Positions 46,248-54,675 of a DNA stretch of 60,674 nt are shown here, one piece after another; the first letter of the stretch is position 1; every line of letters starts with the position of its first letter. Under the pieces are notes generated by a model. It saw only the letters and a list, made by a program, of their open reading frames with translations. It made no database searches and had not been told where the DNA came from. Source of the DNA: Phaeodactylibacter xiamenensis. Its GTDB lineage: Bacteria; Bacteroidota; Bacteroidia; Chitinophagales; Saprospiraceae. The stretch covers positions 1-60,674 of the forward strand of contig NZ_JPOS01000078.1 of the NCBI RefSeq assembly GCF_000759025.1. Direction: 5' to 3'. The position numbers and the translations under genes were made by a program.

Positions 46248-46447
46248 AAAAGTCGTTTTGTCTGATGATATTTAATCACTCAAGGTAAGGCAGCCGTAGT
46301 AGGAATCCGAAAGATAGTCGAAAAAACTTTGAAAGAAGGGCATAGATTTACGAAAATCAGACATGAAGTATAATTCGGGTCGCCAAATAAATTGTAGCGA
46401 ACCTCGCCAAGTTGCAAGCCGTTAAGAACTTAAACAAAACAAAAATT

Positions 46448-46798
46448 ATGCGATTACTCATCTCCCTTTTGGTTAACGGTCTTTTGGTATACCTCTGCGC
46501 TGAAATCCTGTCGGGCGTTGGCATAGACGGCTACTTTGATGCCGTTATCGTGGCGCTTTTGCTCGGTATGGTCAACTTCTTTGTGAAACCTGTGCTTACC
46601 CTGCTCACCTTGCCTATTACTATTTTGACCCTGGGCCTGTTTCTGCTTGTGATCAACGGCGCTATGGTACTGCTGGTCGATTGGATGCTTGACGGCTTTT
46701 ATGTAGATGGCTGGATATGGGCAATCGTCTTTGCACTCGTGATGTCCTTCTTCAACCTGTTCGTCGGTCAGTTTTCCGTTAAGGAAGAACGGAAGTAA
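46448..46798 (+). CDS. Small membrane protein of the phage_holin_4_2 family
   Basis: 116 codons from the ATG at 46448; an in-frame start at 46412 would add 12 polar residues. Four hydrophobic helices are visible: LLISLLVNGLLVYLC, FDAVIVALLLGMVNFFV, TLPITILTLGLFLLVING and IWAIVFALVMSFFNLF. The spacing and the KPVLTLLTLPITILTLG motif are those of the DUF/holin_4_2 family, which is chromosomal in many bacteria and not tied to phages. Its function is unknown. Confidence 0.82.
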   Translation: MRLLISLLVNGLLVYLCAEILSGVGIDGYFDAVIVALLLGMVNFFVKPVLTLLTLPITILTLGLFLLVINGAMVLLVDWMLDGFYVDGWIWAIVFALVMSFFNLFVGQFSVKEERK

Positions 46799-46849
46799 TT
46801 GCTTTTCCGGAAAGATACCGTTAACTTATCAGCAACTAATTCCATCATT

Positions 46850-47425
46850 ATGAGAGCTTTCCTGGCCTTTTTATACTCGGAACGGAGAGGTTTGGGCGTA
46901 AGGCACAAACCCGACGCACGAGTATATGCCGACACGAAGTCATGTTTGGTCCCAAACTACTTCGTCGTCGGTATAGCATTCATTACCGTCATCAATCCAA
47001 GCCTGGCCCAGTCCGAACAGTACTGCAACAGTGACTTCGGGTTCTGCCTGGAATACCCGGAGCGTTTCTCTATGCTGACGGCAAAGGGGGCGACCGACGA
47101 ACCTGCCTTATTCGTGGCAGATGAAGGGCAGACGAAAATTGAGATAGCGGGTCATGCCAACACAGCGCACTGGAGCCTTGAAGACATCTACTATATGAAC
47201 TTTGAGGACTACCTGCGGGAAAACCCTGACCTGAATATCGTTGAAGAAAAATTCGGTAAAGATCAGTTTGAGGTATTGTACGAGGAAAACGGTCAGCTTC
47301 ACTACTTTCGGGTACAACAACGCCCCGGGCAGTACATCAAGCTTTCCGTTTTGCTGCCTGCTGAAAGGCGGTCAGAACTGGCTGAACTGAAGGCTCAATT
47401 GTCTGTTCAGACTCCAAACCCTTAA
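46850..47425 (+). CDS. Secreted protein of unknown function with a palindromic insert in its signal peptide
   Basis: 191 codons from the ATG at 46850. The N-terminus reads MRAFLAFL, then about 34 charged or polar residues, then AFITVINPSLAQ. Without those 34 residues (bases 46873-46974) the ends join as a normal signal peptide, MRAFLAFLAFITVINPSLAQ. The mature part (SEQYCNSDFGFCLEYPERFSML onward, about 130 residues) is a compact alpha/beta domain without known motifs. As it stands, export may fail unless translation starts within the insert, for example at a TTG codon (MVPNYFVV). It is followed by a 39-codon microprotein. Confidence 0.65.
   Translation: MRAFLAFLYSERRGLGVRHKPDARVYADTKSCLVPNYFVVGIAFITVINPSLAQSEQYCNSDFGFCLEYPERFSMLTAKGATDEPALFVADEGQTKIEIAGHANTAHWSLEDIYYMNFEDYLRENPDLNIVEEKFGKDQFEVLYEENGQLHYFRVQQRPGQYIKLSVLLPAERRSELAELKAQLSVQTPNP
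46873..46974. mobile_element. 102-bp palindromic insert, in frame in a signal peptide
   Basis: The ends form an imperfect 24-bp inverted repeat (46873-46896 ATAC...GTTTGGG; 46951-46974 CCCAAAC...GTAT) flanked by TA. The right half (about 46923-46975) is itself a long imperfect palindrome with GTTTGG/CCAAAC at its core and CCGAC/GTCGG further out. It contains no gene. The length is 34 codons and it has no stop in the host frame. It resembles MITEs or the in-frame palindromic elements described in Rickettsia; a repeat elsewhere in this genome is expected but not seen in the window. Confidence 0.55.
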
Positions 47426-47428
47426 GCT

Positions 47429-47548
47429 ATGCAGGATTTGCTAACTGGTTATCTATTGCCCATCGCGCTAATGCTGGTCATCTGGCTTGTGCTCATGAAT
47501 ATGGGCAAACGCAGGCGCCGGAACCAAAGAGACCGGAGGCGTTTTTGA
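47429..47548 (+). CDS. 39-residue membrane microprotein with Arg-rich tail
   Basis: It starts 3 bp after the previous stop. MQDLLTGYLLP is followed by one transmembrane segment (IALMLVIWLVLMNMG) and the basic tail KRRRRNQRDRRRF. The tail would face the cytoplasm and could contact nucleic acid or phospholipid. No family was recognised. The tight spacing to the gene before suggests cotranscription. Confidence 0.5.
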   Translation: MQDLLTGYLLPIALMLVIWLVLMNMGKRRRRNQRDRRRF

Positions 47549-47718
47549 GTTAATTGCTGCATCGGCTGCCTCGCTTGGGCAAGCTGATGGGTTTAAAAGC
47601 TCAGCGGGGCTTACCTGCTCTTCGTTTACAGAGCTGCCAACTGAAGTGGGATTTTTTGCCAACCATTTTTCCAAATTCCCGTTTGGTTTTTATCCAGTTG
47701 ACCTTCAATCGCTTACCT

Positions 47719-48432
47719 ATGAAAATGCCAGCCCTGTTTTCTGCACTCCTGTTGACCGCAAGCCTCATGGCGCAGCGCCCGGTCATTGATGATTTCACCA
47801 TCAGTGGAGATACCTACCGTACCGACAATGATTGCTTTCGGTTGACCGAGGAGCGGGACTACTCTTCCGGCTCCATCTGGTATCGTCGCCCCATCAGCCT
47901 GAACGAGCCTTTTTCCATCGAGCTGAGCGTATACCTGGGCTGTAAGGACGATGCGGGTGCCGATGGGATGGTCTTCATTTTTGCGCCCAGCGCCAATCTG
48001 ACAGGCTGGAGGGGAGAAGGCATTGGCTTTGCCGGGCTACGGCCTTCTATTGGCATCGAGATTGACACCTGGCTGAATGAGCACCTGCTGGACCCGGTGG
48101 AAGACCACGTAGCAATCATGGCCAATGGAAGAGTGGGCCATTTCAACAACCTGGCAGGGCCCAAGCCTATTCTCAATATCGAAGACTGTGAGCAGCACAA
48201 ACTGGCAGTGCGCTGGTCCCCGGCAGAACAGCGCCTGTCTGTGGAAATCGACCGCCGGGAAGTCATCGCTGCGGAAGTCGATTTGAAAAATGCCATTTTC
48301 CAGGGCAATGACGTCGTATACTGGGGCGTGAGCGCAGCCACCGGGCGTTACAATAATTACCATGAGGTATGCTTTGACCGCTTATCCTGGCTGCCGTTGG
48401 AGGAGGTAGGACCTGTCTACCGTGGGAAGTAG
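47719..48432 (+). CDS. Secreted L-type lectin-domain protein
   Basis: 237 codons from the ATG at 47719, which begins the signal peptide (ALFSALLLTASLMAQ); an in-frame start at 47554 adds 55 improbable residues. The rest is an L-type lectin fold: DGMVFIFAPSANL, GIGFAGLRPSIGIEIDTW, then DPVEDHVAIMANGRVGHF and a closing YYHEVCFDRLSW-like strand. Such domains bind glycans with calcium (Asp in DG and IDT). There is no T9SS domain. It is expected in the periplasm or secreted. Confidence 0.85.
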   Translation: MKMPALFSALLLTASLMAQRPVIDDFTISGDTYRTDNDCFRLTEERDYSSGSIWYRRPISLNEPFSIELSVYLGCKDDAGADGMVFIFAPSANLTGWRGEGIGFAGLRPSIGIEIDTWLNEHLLDPVEDHVAIMANGRVGHFNNLAGPKPILNIEDCEQHKLAVRWSPAEQRLSVEIDRREVIAAEVDLKNAIFQGNDVVYWGVSAATGRYNNYHEVCFDRLSWLPLEEVGPVYRGK

Positions 48433-48452
48433 CATGAGCTGAAAAGCCCGCA

Positions 48453-48986
48453 TCATTCGATAGCTAACACTTTGAGTCGATCTATGGCTAATGGCTTTTT
48501 ACCATTGGATTGCCAGAACTGGACTTCCAGCTGATCATATTGCTTATTCGGCACCGGCACGTCAAGGAAAAGCGTTTTCGTGCTGTTAGGCGGCAACAGC
48601 CGAAATAGGCGCAGGAAGCGCGTCTGTATTTCTTTATCACCCTTTTTGAACTTCACCATAAGCTGTGCCATTAGCCAGTACTCCCATTCTTTTTCCTGGC
48701 AGCGGAAGTCTCCCTCCACTCTTATCCAGGGGGTATTGATTGCACTGGCAGGTATGTGTATAGGGGGCGAAAATTGGGTGTCCTCCGACAGGCAGAGAGA
48801 CCGGTCGCCTTCTATTGGTGGAATGGGGCAGTCGTGAGCCAGGGAGTCCGATTCGAAATCCAGATAGGCGAGCGATTTGATAATATTGGGCGTTCCGGAA
48901 TAAAGCTCTTTGGTATCCAGCAGCTTGATGGTTTCCTCGGGTACTTCACTGCGCAGAAAAATAGCTTTTAAGTAAGGCAGGGTCAT
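48453..48986 (-). CDS. Beta-sandwich protein, probably the split C-terminal domain of the upstream membrane glycosyltransferase
   Basis: 177 codons starting with the ATG at 48986, immediately after the TAA of the upstream gene and in its frame. It has no signal peptide or membrane helix. The fold looks like an all-beta domain (SPPIHIPASAINTPWIRVEGDF, YWLMAQLMVKFKKGD, RFLRLFRLLPPNSTKTLFLDVP). Domains like this often follow the last helix of GT-C enzymes. I infer it is that enzyme's C-terminal domain, cut off by a stop codon. An independently translated partner, coupled by TAA-ATG, remains possible. Confidence 0.65.
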   Translation of the reverse strand: MTLPYLKAIFLRSEVPEETIKLLDTKELYSGTPNIIKSLAYLDFESDSLAHDCPIPPIEGDRSLCLSEDTQFSPPIHIPASAINTPWIRVEGDFRCQEKEWEYWLMAQLMVKFKKGDKEIQTRFLRLFRLLPPNSTKTLFLDVPVPNKQYDQLEVQFWQSNGKKPLAIDRLKVLAIE

Positions 48987-50267
48987 TTATTCCGTCACGA
49001 ATAATCCCCCCTTGTGGGCCTGATGGGTCAGCCAAACGTTGTAATAGATACAACCGAGGCCAAAGGTTATTATTCCGATTTTTAATGCGCGTTGCTTCCA
49101 TGCCGATTGTATCAATGCAGCCATTGGGAAGGCAAGGACGGCGTAGGACTGTACCATCGCCCGTTGCCCTAAGCTGCCTCCGTACCACCAGATATCCCAT
49201 GCAAAGGTGATGTAAATGAAAAGACAAGCGAAGATGGCTACTGCGGGGAAAAGCGGTCGTTTTTTTCGCCAAAGCGCTATAAAACCGGCGAGCGAAAGGA
49301 TCATAGCGGGGGAATAAATCAGCCAGCCTCCCTTACCACTAAAAAAGCCCTGCCAGAGGTGCGGGCGCAGCCAGCTGAACCCCTGATCCTGATATCTGTA
49401 CACGAGCCATTCTCCTGTCACATATTTCCAGTAAATCAACTGAATACTGCCAAGGGTAACTGCACCTAATGCGGCAACTAAAAGAAACTTCAGCCCCCTG
49501 CGGTTGCTAAGGAAGAATTGAAGCCGCTCGGATAATGGTTTCCTGCCTTCCAGTCCCCAGAGCAGCGGAATAAGTACCGCAATGATTTCTGTAGGTCGGG
49601 TGAGCGCCATTAGCCCAACGGTTGCCCCAATGCACCAGGCACGCCAGGAGGCCGGTCGTTCGTAAAACCGGATAGACTGCCAGATGAGCAGGGCATAGAG
49701 CGCGAATAGCCAATTGTGGGTCATGGCGTTATCGATAGCACTGTAATTCAGGTAGTTGGTTGCCGTAACGATCAATACCAATGTGAGGGCGGTTGCCGTA
49801 TCGCTAAAGTAACACAGCAAGCTTTTCCTCAGGTAAAACAACCCCAGAAAAGCCATCAACAGGCTGCCAAAACTAATCGCCATCTGATAGGGGCGGGAGA
49901 AGCCATCCGCCGGATACCTGGAATAAGCGGCGACGGTATGGGCAATGGCAAAGAATGGTAAATACTGTAAGGCCATTCCTGCCGAGTACTTCATAACCCG
50001 GTTGCCGCTTTCATGGTCATACGCCTGATAGCTCCCGCTTGACATTTCGTATTGCTGCACTACGCTGTCTCGGAATTCGACCTTTTTGATGTCTTTATAA
50101 ATGAAAAGGGCGGGCAGGTAAAAATAATACCCGGAAACATCCCAGCTGATGGTGGCTTCCGTTTTGGTCATCTGCCACTTAGGATAGTAAGCATGGGTGC
50201 CCAGTATAAAAGCGACACAAAAAAGAAAGGCTAGGAAAGAGCGATTTTGGGGTTTGGGTGCGGCCAT
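48987..50267 (-). CDS. Polytopic membrane glycosyltransferase-like protein
   Basis: 426 codons with about ten hydrophobic segments. The first periplasmic loop holds TISWDVSGYYFYLPALFIYKD, resembling the acidic site of GT-C enzymes. Motifs in the middle include DNAMTHNWLFALYALLIW and TRPTEIIAVLIPLLWG, and later WDIWWYGGSLGQRAMVQSYAVLAFP. It probably adds a sugar from a lipid-linked donor. It lies 4 bp after the glycosyltransferase 2 gene and directly before the beta-sandwich ORF, so the three form one operon. Confidence 0.78.
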   Translation of the reverse strand: MAAPKPQNRSFLAFLFCVAFILGTHAYYPKWQMTKTEATISWDVSGYYFYLPALFIYKDIKKVEFRDSVVQQYEMSSGSYQAYDHESGNRVMKYSAGMALQYLPFFAIAHTVAAYSRYPADGFSRPYQMAISFGSLLMAFLGLFYLRKSLLCYFSDTATALTLVLIVTATNYLNYSAIDNAMTHNWLFALYALLIWQSIRFYERPASWRAWCIGATVGLMALTRPTEIIAVLIPLLWGLEGRKPLSERLQFFLSNRRGLKFLLVAALGAVTLGSIQLIYWKYVTGEWLVYRYQDQGFSWLRPHLWQGFFSGKGGWLIYSPAMILSLAGFIALWRKKRPLFPAVAIFACLFIYITFAWDIWWYGGSLGQRAMVQSYAVLAFPMAALIQSAWKQRALKIGIITFGLGCIYYNVWLTHQAHKGGLFVTE

Positions 50268-50271
50268 CTGA

Positions 50272-50982
50272 CTATAAATTATATTTTAAAATACAATAAA
50301 TCGCCCGAAAACCGTCCTTCCAGTTGATCTTTTTACCCTCGGCGTAGGTGCGGCCGTAGTAAGAAATGCCCACCTCATAGATGCGGATGCCGGGAATGCG
50401 GGCAATCTTGGCCGTGACCTCAGGCTCGAAGCCAAAGCGCTGTTCTTTCAGCTGCAGGCTTTGGATGGTCTCCCGGCGGAAGAGCTTGTAGCAGGTCTCC
50501 ATGTCCGTGAGGTTGAGGTTGGTCATGGCATTCGACAGGAAGGTCAGGAATTTGTTGCCTATAGAGTGCCAAAAAAACAAAATGCGGTGCGGCTTGCCAC
50601 CCATAAACCGGGAGCCGTAGACGACATCGGCCACTTCATCCAGTACTGGCTTGAGCAAAATATTGTACTCCTCCGGGTCGTACTCCAGGTCGGCATCCTG
50701 AATGATAACGTAGTCGCCGGTGGCTTCCCGAATGCCGGTATGCAGGGCAGCTCCTTTGCCTTTATTCACTTCGTGCTTGTAGTACTGAATATTGAAACCG
50801 GGATTTTCCTGCTGATAGCGCTGAATGGCAGCCTCGGTATCATCAGTGGAGCAGTCGTTGACGATAATGATCTCCTTCTGAAGGCCCCCACTGAGCACCA
50901 CAGCCCGGACTTTATCAAGTATAAAATGGATGGTCGGCCCTTCATTGTAGGCTGGGATGACGATAGACAGGGTCTTGCTCAT
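50272..50982 (-). CDS. Family 2 glycosyltransferase (DPM1-like)
   Basis: 236 codons. GT-A fold motifs are [20 protein letters not shown] at the start, [12 protein letters not shown], and the DxD-type [13 protein letters not shown] downstream region, [12 protein letters not shown] with [15 protein letters not shown], matches dolichol/polyprenyl-phosphate mannosyltransferase-like enzymes without C-terminal membrane helices. It would make a polyprenyl-phosphate sugar that the downstream GT-C protein could use. A -7 box (TACCTTTG) lies at 51034-51027. Confidence 0.9.
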   Translation of the reverse strand: MSKTLSIVIPAYNEGPTIHFILDKVRAVVLSGGLQKEIIIVNDCSTDDTEAAIQRYQQENPGFNIQYYKHEVNKGKGAALHTGIREATGDYVIIQDADLEYDPEEYNILLKPVLDEVADVVYGSRFMGGKPHRILFFWHSIGNKFLTFLSNAMTNLNLTDMETCYKLFRRETIQSLQLKEQRFGFEPEVTAKIARIPGIRIYEVGISYYGRTYAEGKKINWKDGFRAIYCILKYNL

Positions 50983-51026
50983 GCGCGTGGATTGTATGTC
51001 GCTTTTTGTTGGTTCCTATAAAATGT

Positions 51027-51034
51027 CAAAGGTA
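51027..51034 (-). promoter_or_regulatory. Possible -7 box for the glycosyltransferase operon
   Basis: The minus strand reads TACCTTTG, a match to TAnnTTTG, 44 bp upstream of the ATG at 50982. No clear TTG box at the usual distance. Confidence 0.4.
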
Positions 51035-51128
51035 AAAAAAGCTGCTTAGATGAGCGGTGGGCATATTGGCCCCCCTGTTGGCAAAAGCCAATCCTGTGCA
51101 AAAGAGCGTAATTACAGCAGGTTTTGGG

Positions 51129-52190
51129 CTACTGCTTCGCGAAACGACCAATGTCTACGGCTTCATCCAGTTCGTTCCCATTCACCAGATGAGCCGCCAG
51201 ATGATGCGCCCAGTAGGGGCCAAGAGAAGCACCCTTGGTACCCAGTCCGTTAAAGATCGCAAGGGCAGGGAATTCAGGGTGTTGCCCCAGGAACGGGCGA
51301 CGGTCTTTGACCGTTGGGCGGACGGCTGCCCGGTGCTCAACCACGTCAAAGGGCAGGCTTAAGACATCTTTTAGCCGTTGTTCGAGGTAATCCCGGCCCC
51401 GGGAAGTGGGCTGGTCATCGTCGAATTTCCAGTCGTAGGTAGAGCCGATCCAGTAAAGCCCGGAGTCTGCAAGGGGGACAATGAATACCCGGTGTTTTAG
51501 GATTTTCTCAAAATCAGCCCCCGGGATGCGCACGATGAGCACTTCGCCTTTCGCTCCTCCGAAGGGGAGGTAGTTGAAGTAAGGGTTCTGAGTGCCCAGG
51601 TGCCCTTCCGCAAAAATAAGCTGTGAAGCCGAAACTACGTTTTTGTAAGTGGCTTGCTCCGGAGTCAGGGTAAGCAGACTGTAGTCGAAGTGGTCCTCCA
51701 GCAGCGCGCCTTTTGATTTCAGGTACTTGCGGTAAGCCCCGGTCAGGCGGACCAGATCGGTTTGTCCGGACTGTGTGACCTCTCCATAGCTGTAGGCGAG
51801 TACGGTCTTGGTGGCGTACTGGTCGAGCACGGGCTGATCGAGCATATAGGGCGTGTAAGCCGGGTCTCCCGTGCGGGCCAGCCAATCGTTTTCTTCCCCC
51901 TGATTGAATAAAGTGCGAATGATATTCCGCTCATGGAAAATTGGAATATTGAGCTGAGCCTCCAACTGCCGGTAGGTGCGGACCGCAAATGGGATGAGGT
52001 CATCCACCCGCCAGGACTTGACGTAGCGCCTTCCCGTGATGGGGTTGATAATGCCAGCCGCCACCTGAGATGCTGCGTTCGGGCTGTAGTGATCGATGAC
52101 AAAAACGGATTTTCCTGCTGCCTCCAGAAAGTGCGCCAACAGGGTGCCTGCAATGCCTTGCCCCACGATGATGAAGTCTGCGTGTTTCAT
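51129..52190 (-). CDS. DAO-family FAD-dependent oxidoreductase
   Basis: 353 codons. The FAD site FIIVGQGIAGTLLAHFLEAAG is at the N-terminus, followed by SQVAAGIINPITGRRYVKSWRVDD and, near the end, AVRPTVKDRRPFLG and GLGTKGASLGPYWAHHLAAHL, as in DAO-fold amine oxidases. The substrate is unknown; the family includes glycine, sarcosine and D-amino acid oxidases. It is probably cytoplasmic. It stands alone between the glycosyltransferase operon and the divergent TonB receptor gene. Confidence 0.83.
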   Translation of the reverse strand: MKHADFIIVGQGIAGTLLAHFLEAAGKSVFVIDHYSPNAASQVAAGIINPITGRRYVKSWRVDDLIPFAVRTYRQLEAQLNIPIFHERNIIRTLFNQGEENDWLARTGDPAYTPYMLDQPVLDQYATKTVLAYSYGEVTQSGQTDLVRLTGAYRKYLKSKGALLEDHFDYSLLTLTPEQATYKNVVSASQLIFAEGHLGTQNPYFNYLPFGGAKGEVLIVRIPGADFEKILKHRVFIVPLADSGLYWIGSTYDWKFDDDQPTSRGRDYLEQRLKDVLSLPFDVVEHRAAVRPTVKDRRPFLGQHPEFPALAIFNGLGTKGASLGPYWAHHLAAHLVNGNELDEAVDIGRFAKQ

Positions 52191-52315
52191 ATCATCCTTA
52201 ACAAAAAAGCGGCAGCGGGGTTGTCAGAAGCGGTTCAGCAAATGGAGCGACAAAAGGAGGTGTTTTTCCAACATTTTTTATGGGCATAGGTTATTACCGG
52301 TACAAATACTGAAGC

Positions 52316-54664
52316 ATGAGCCTATCACTGCAGGTGCAAAGCGCACTCGCTTTCGTTTTTCTCTTTTTTGCTTTTTCTGCCGCTGCACAGGACAAATACG
52401 TGCTCAGTGGCTATGTGAAAGATGCGGCCACCGGTGAAACGCTGATTGGCGCGGCCGTTGTGGTAGCCGATTCAGCAGGGCTGGGCACGGTCACCAATGC
52501 CTATGGCTTTTACTCTTTGGAAATACCGGCAGGCACGCACCGGCTGCGCTTTTCCTACGTGGGCTACGCAGGGGAGGAAGCAACGGTAACCCTCAATGAA
52601 GCGAAGCGCCTGAATGTAGAGTTGGCTGAGGAAAGTGTGGAGCTGCAGGAGGTCGTCGTCAAGGCTCGCCCGGATGACGCCAACGTCAAAAGTACAGAAA
52701 TGGGTACGGTGGGCCTACAGATGGATAATGTGAAAAAGCTGCCGGCGCTCATGGGCGAAGTGGATGTGCTAAAGACCATTCAATTGTTGCCCGGCGTACT
52801 GTCGGCAGGGGAGGGGAACGCGGGGTTCTACGTTCGGGGTGGTGGGCCGGATCAAAACCTGGTCCTGCTGGATGAAGCCGTGGTCTACAATCCGGGGCAT
52901 TTACTGGGCTTCTTCTCTGTATTCAATGCGGATGCCATCAAGAATACCACCCTGATCAAAGGGGGCATGCCTGCACAGTACGGTGGCCGGCTTTCCTCGG
53001 TAGTCGATATTCAGATGAAGGAGGGCAACGACCGGGAATATGCAATGGAGGGCGGCATCGGGCTCGTGGCCTCCCGGGTGACCTTCGAGGGGCCTATCGT
53101 AGAGGAGCGCAGCAGCTTCATTGTTTCCGCCCGACGGACCTACGCCCTTGACCTGGCTCAGCCTTTCTTCGACAATACTTCCTTTGCAGGGACGAACTAT
53201 TATTTTTACGACCTCAATGCCAAAGCCAATTACCGGTTTAGCGATGAGGACCGTCTGTATTTCAGCACTTACTTTGGCAGAGACGTGCTGCAGTTCCGGA
53301 GCAATGCCCGCGACTTCAACTTCGATATGCCCTATGGCAACGCAACAGCCACTCTGCGCTGGAACCACCTGTTTAGCGATAAGCTGTTTATGAATGTTTC
53401 TGCCATCTACAATGACTACGACTTCGGCTTTAGCGGCGGGCAGGGCGACTTTAGGATAGGGCTGGAATCCGGTGTGCGCGACTGGAATGGGAAGGTGGAC
53501 TTTGAGTACTTCCCAAATCCTAACCATCATCTGAGGTTCGGCGCGAACTACACCTACCACCGGCTGACCCCAAGCCTGGCTACCGCAACGAACGGGGAGG
53601 AAGTTTTTGCCAATGAAGGAGAAATCCGTTTTGCTCATGAAAGTGCGGTCTACCTTGCAGACGAAATAAAAATCGGACCAGGTATCCGGTTGAATGCCGG
53701 GCTCCGCGTTTCTGCCTTTACGCAGCTTGGCCCTTACACCTCAAAACAGGACAGCACTGAGTATGCTGCCGGGGAGCCGGTGAAGACTTACATAGGGGTG
53801 GAGCCCCGGCTGGCGGCTACCTTTTACCTCAATGCTGTATCATCTCTGAAGGCAGGGGTGACGGTGGCGAACCAATACCTGCATCTGGTCAGCAATTCCA
53901 CAAGTACGCTGCCTACTGATATTTGGATGCCCAGTTCAGAAATCATCAAGCCACAGATCGGCGTGCAATATGCGGTGGGGTATTTCCGCAATTTCCAGGA
54001 CAACCGTTATGAAGCATCCGTGGAGGTTTACTACCGTGATTTGTACAACCAGATTGACTTCCGGGAAAACTACGTGGATAATGTCGCCAATGACCTGGAG
54101 GAGGAGTTTGTATTTGGTCAGGGCAGGGCCTATGGGCTGGAGCTTTTCCTGCAAAAAAAGAAGGGGCGCTTTACTGGCTGGATTGGCTATACCCTGTCCC
54201 GAACCGAGCGCATCTTCCCGGAAATTAACAACGGCAATCCATTTCCGGCGATTTACGACCGGCGGCATGACCTTTCGGTGGTGGCGAATTACACCCTCAA
54301 TAAGAAATGGGAATTTGGTGGTGCCTTTATATTTGGTACGGGCAATGCCTTTACCCCCGTGCAACGATTGTACTTCATCGATCAGTTTCCGGTGCAGGAG
54401 TATGGCCCGCGCAACAGTGCCCGCCTGCAGGACTACCACCGCGTGGATTTCTCGGCAACCTATACACCCAAACCGGACTCCAAAGCGCGCTTCCGGTCCA
54501 GCTGGAACTTCTCGGTCTACAATGCCTACAGTCGGCAGAATCCATTTTTCATTTACTACGATTTTGAGTCGGACCCTAATGCGGGGACTGCGGCAGCACG
54601 GGCTTACCAGGTGTCGCTTTTTCCGGTGATTCCTTCGGTGACCTGGAATTTTTCCTGGCGGTAG
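52316..54664 (+). CDS. TonB-dependent outer membrane receptor
   Basis: 782 codons with a signal peptide (1-24, SAAAQ). Residues about 27-110 are a carboxypeptidase-like regulatory domain (LSGYVKDAATGETLIGAAV). The plug follows (MGEVDVLKTIQLLPGV, GFYVRGGGPDQNLVLLDEA, GGMPAQYGGRLSSVVDIQ), and then a 22-strand-type barrel ending VTWNFSWR. It would import a ligand across the outer membrane using TonB energy. There is no SusD partner next to it, so it is not a typical SusC; metal complexes or vitamins are possible ligands. Confidence 0.9.
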   Translation: MSLSLQVQSALAFVFLFFAFSAAAQDKYVLSGYVKDAATGETLIGAAVVVADSAGLGTVTNAYGFYSLEIPAGTHRLRFSYVGYAGEEATVTLNEAKRLNVELAEESVELQEVVVKARPDDANVKSTEMGTVGLQMDNVKKLPALMGEVDVLKTIQLLPGVLSAGEGNAGFYVRGGGPDQNLVLLDEAVVYNPGHLLGFFSVFNADAIKNTTLIKGGMPAQYGGRLSSVVDIQMKEGNDREYAMEGGIGLVASRVTFEGPIVEERSSFIVSARRTYALDLAQPFFDNTSFAGTNYYFYDLNAKANYRFSDEDRLYFSTYFGRDVLQFRSNARDFNFDMPYGNATATLRWNHLFSDKLFMNVSAIYNDYDFGFSGGQGDFRIGLESGVRDWNGKVDFEYFPNPNHHLRFGANYTYHRLTPSLATATNGEEVFANEGEIRFAHESAVYLADEIKIGPGIRLNAGLRVSAFTQLGPYTSKQDSTEYAAGEPVKTYIGVEPRLAATFYLNAVSSLKAGVTVANQYLHLVSNSTSTLPTDIWMPSSEIIKPQIGVQYAVGYFRNFQDNRYEASVEVYYRDLYNQIDFRENYVDNVANDLEEEFVFGQGRAYGLELFLQKKKGRFTGWIGYTLSRTERIFPEINNGNPFPAIYDRRHDLSVVANYTLNKKWEFGGAFIFGTGNAFTPVQRLYFIDQFPVQEYGPRNSARLQDYHRVDFSATYTPKPDSKARFRSSWNFSVYNAYSRQNPFFIYYDFESDPNAGTAAARAYQVSLFPVIPSVTWNFSWR

Positions 54665-54675
54665 AGGGCTGGCAT

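Noticed and set aside
46448-46798. Prophage remnant (holin-like gene)
   Set aside because: The holin_4_2 family is chromosomal in many bacteria and no other phage genes are near.
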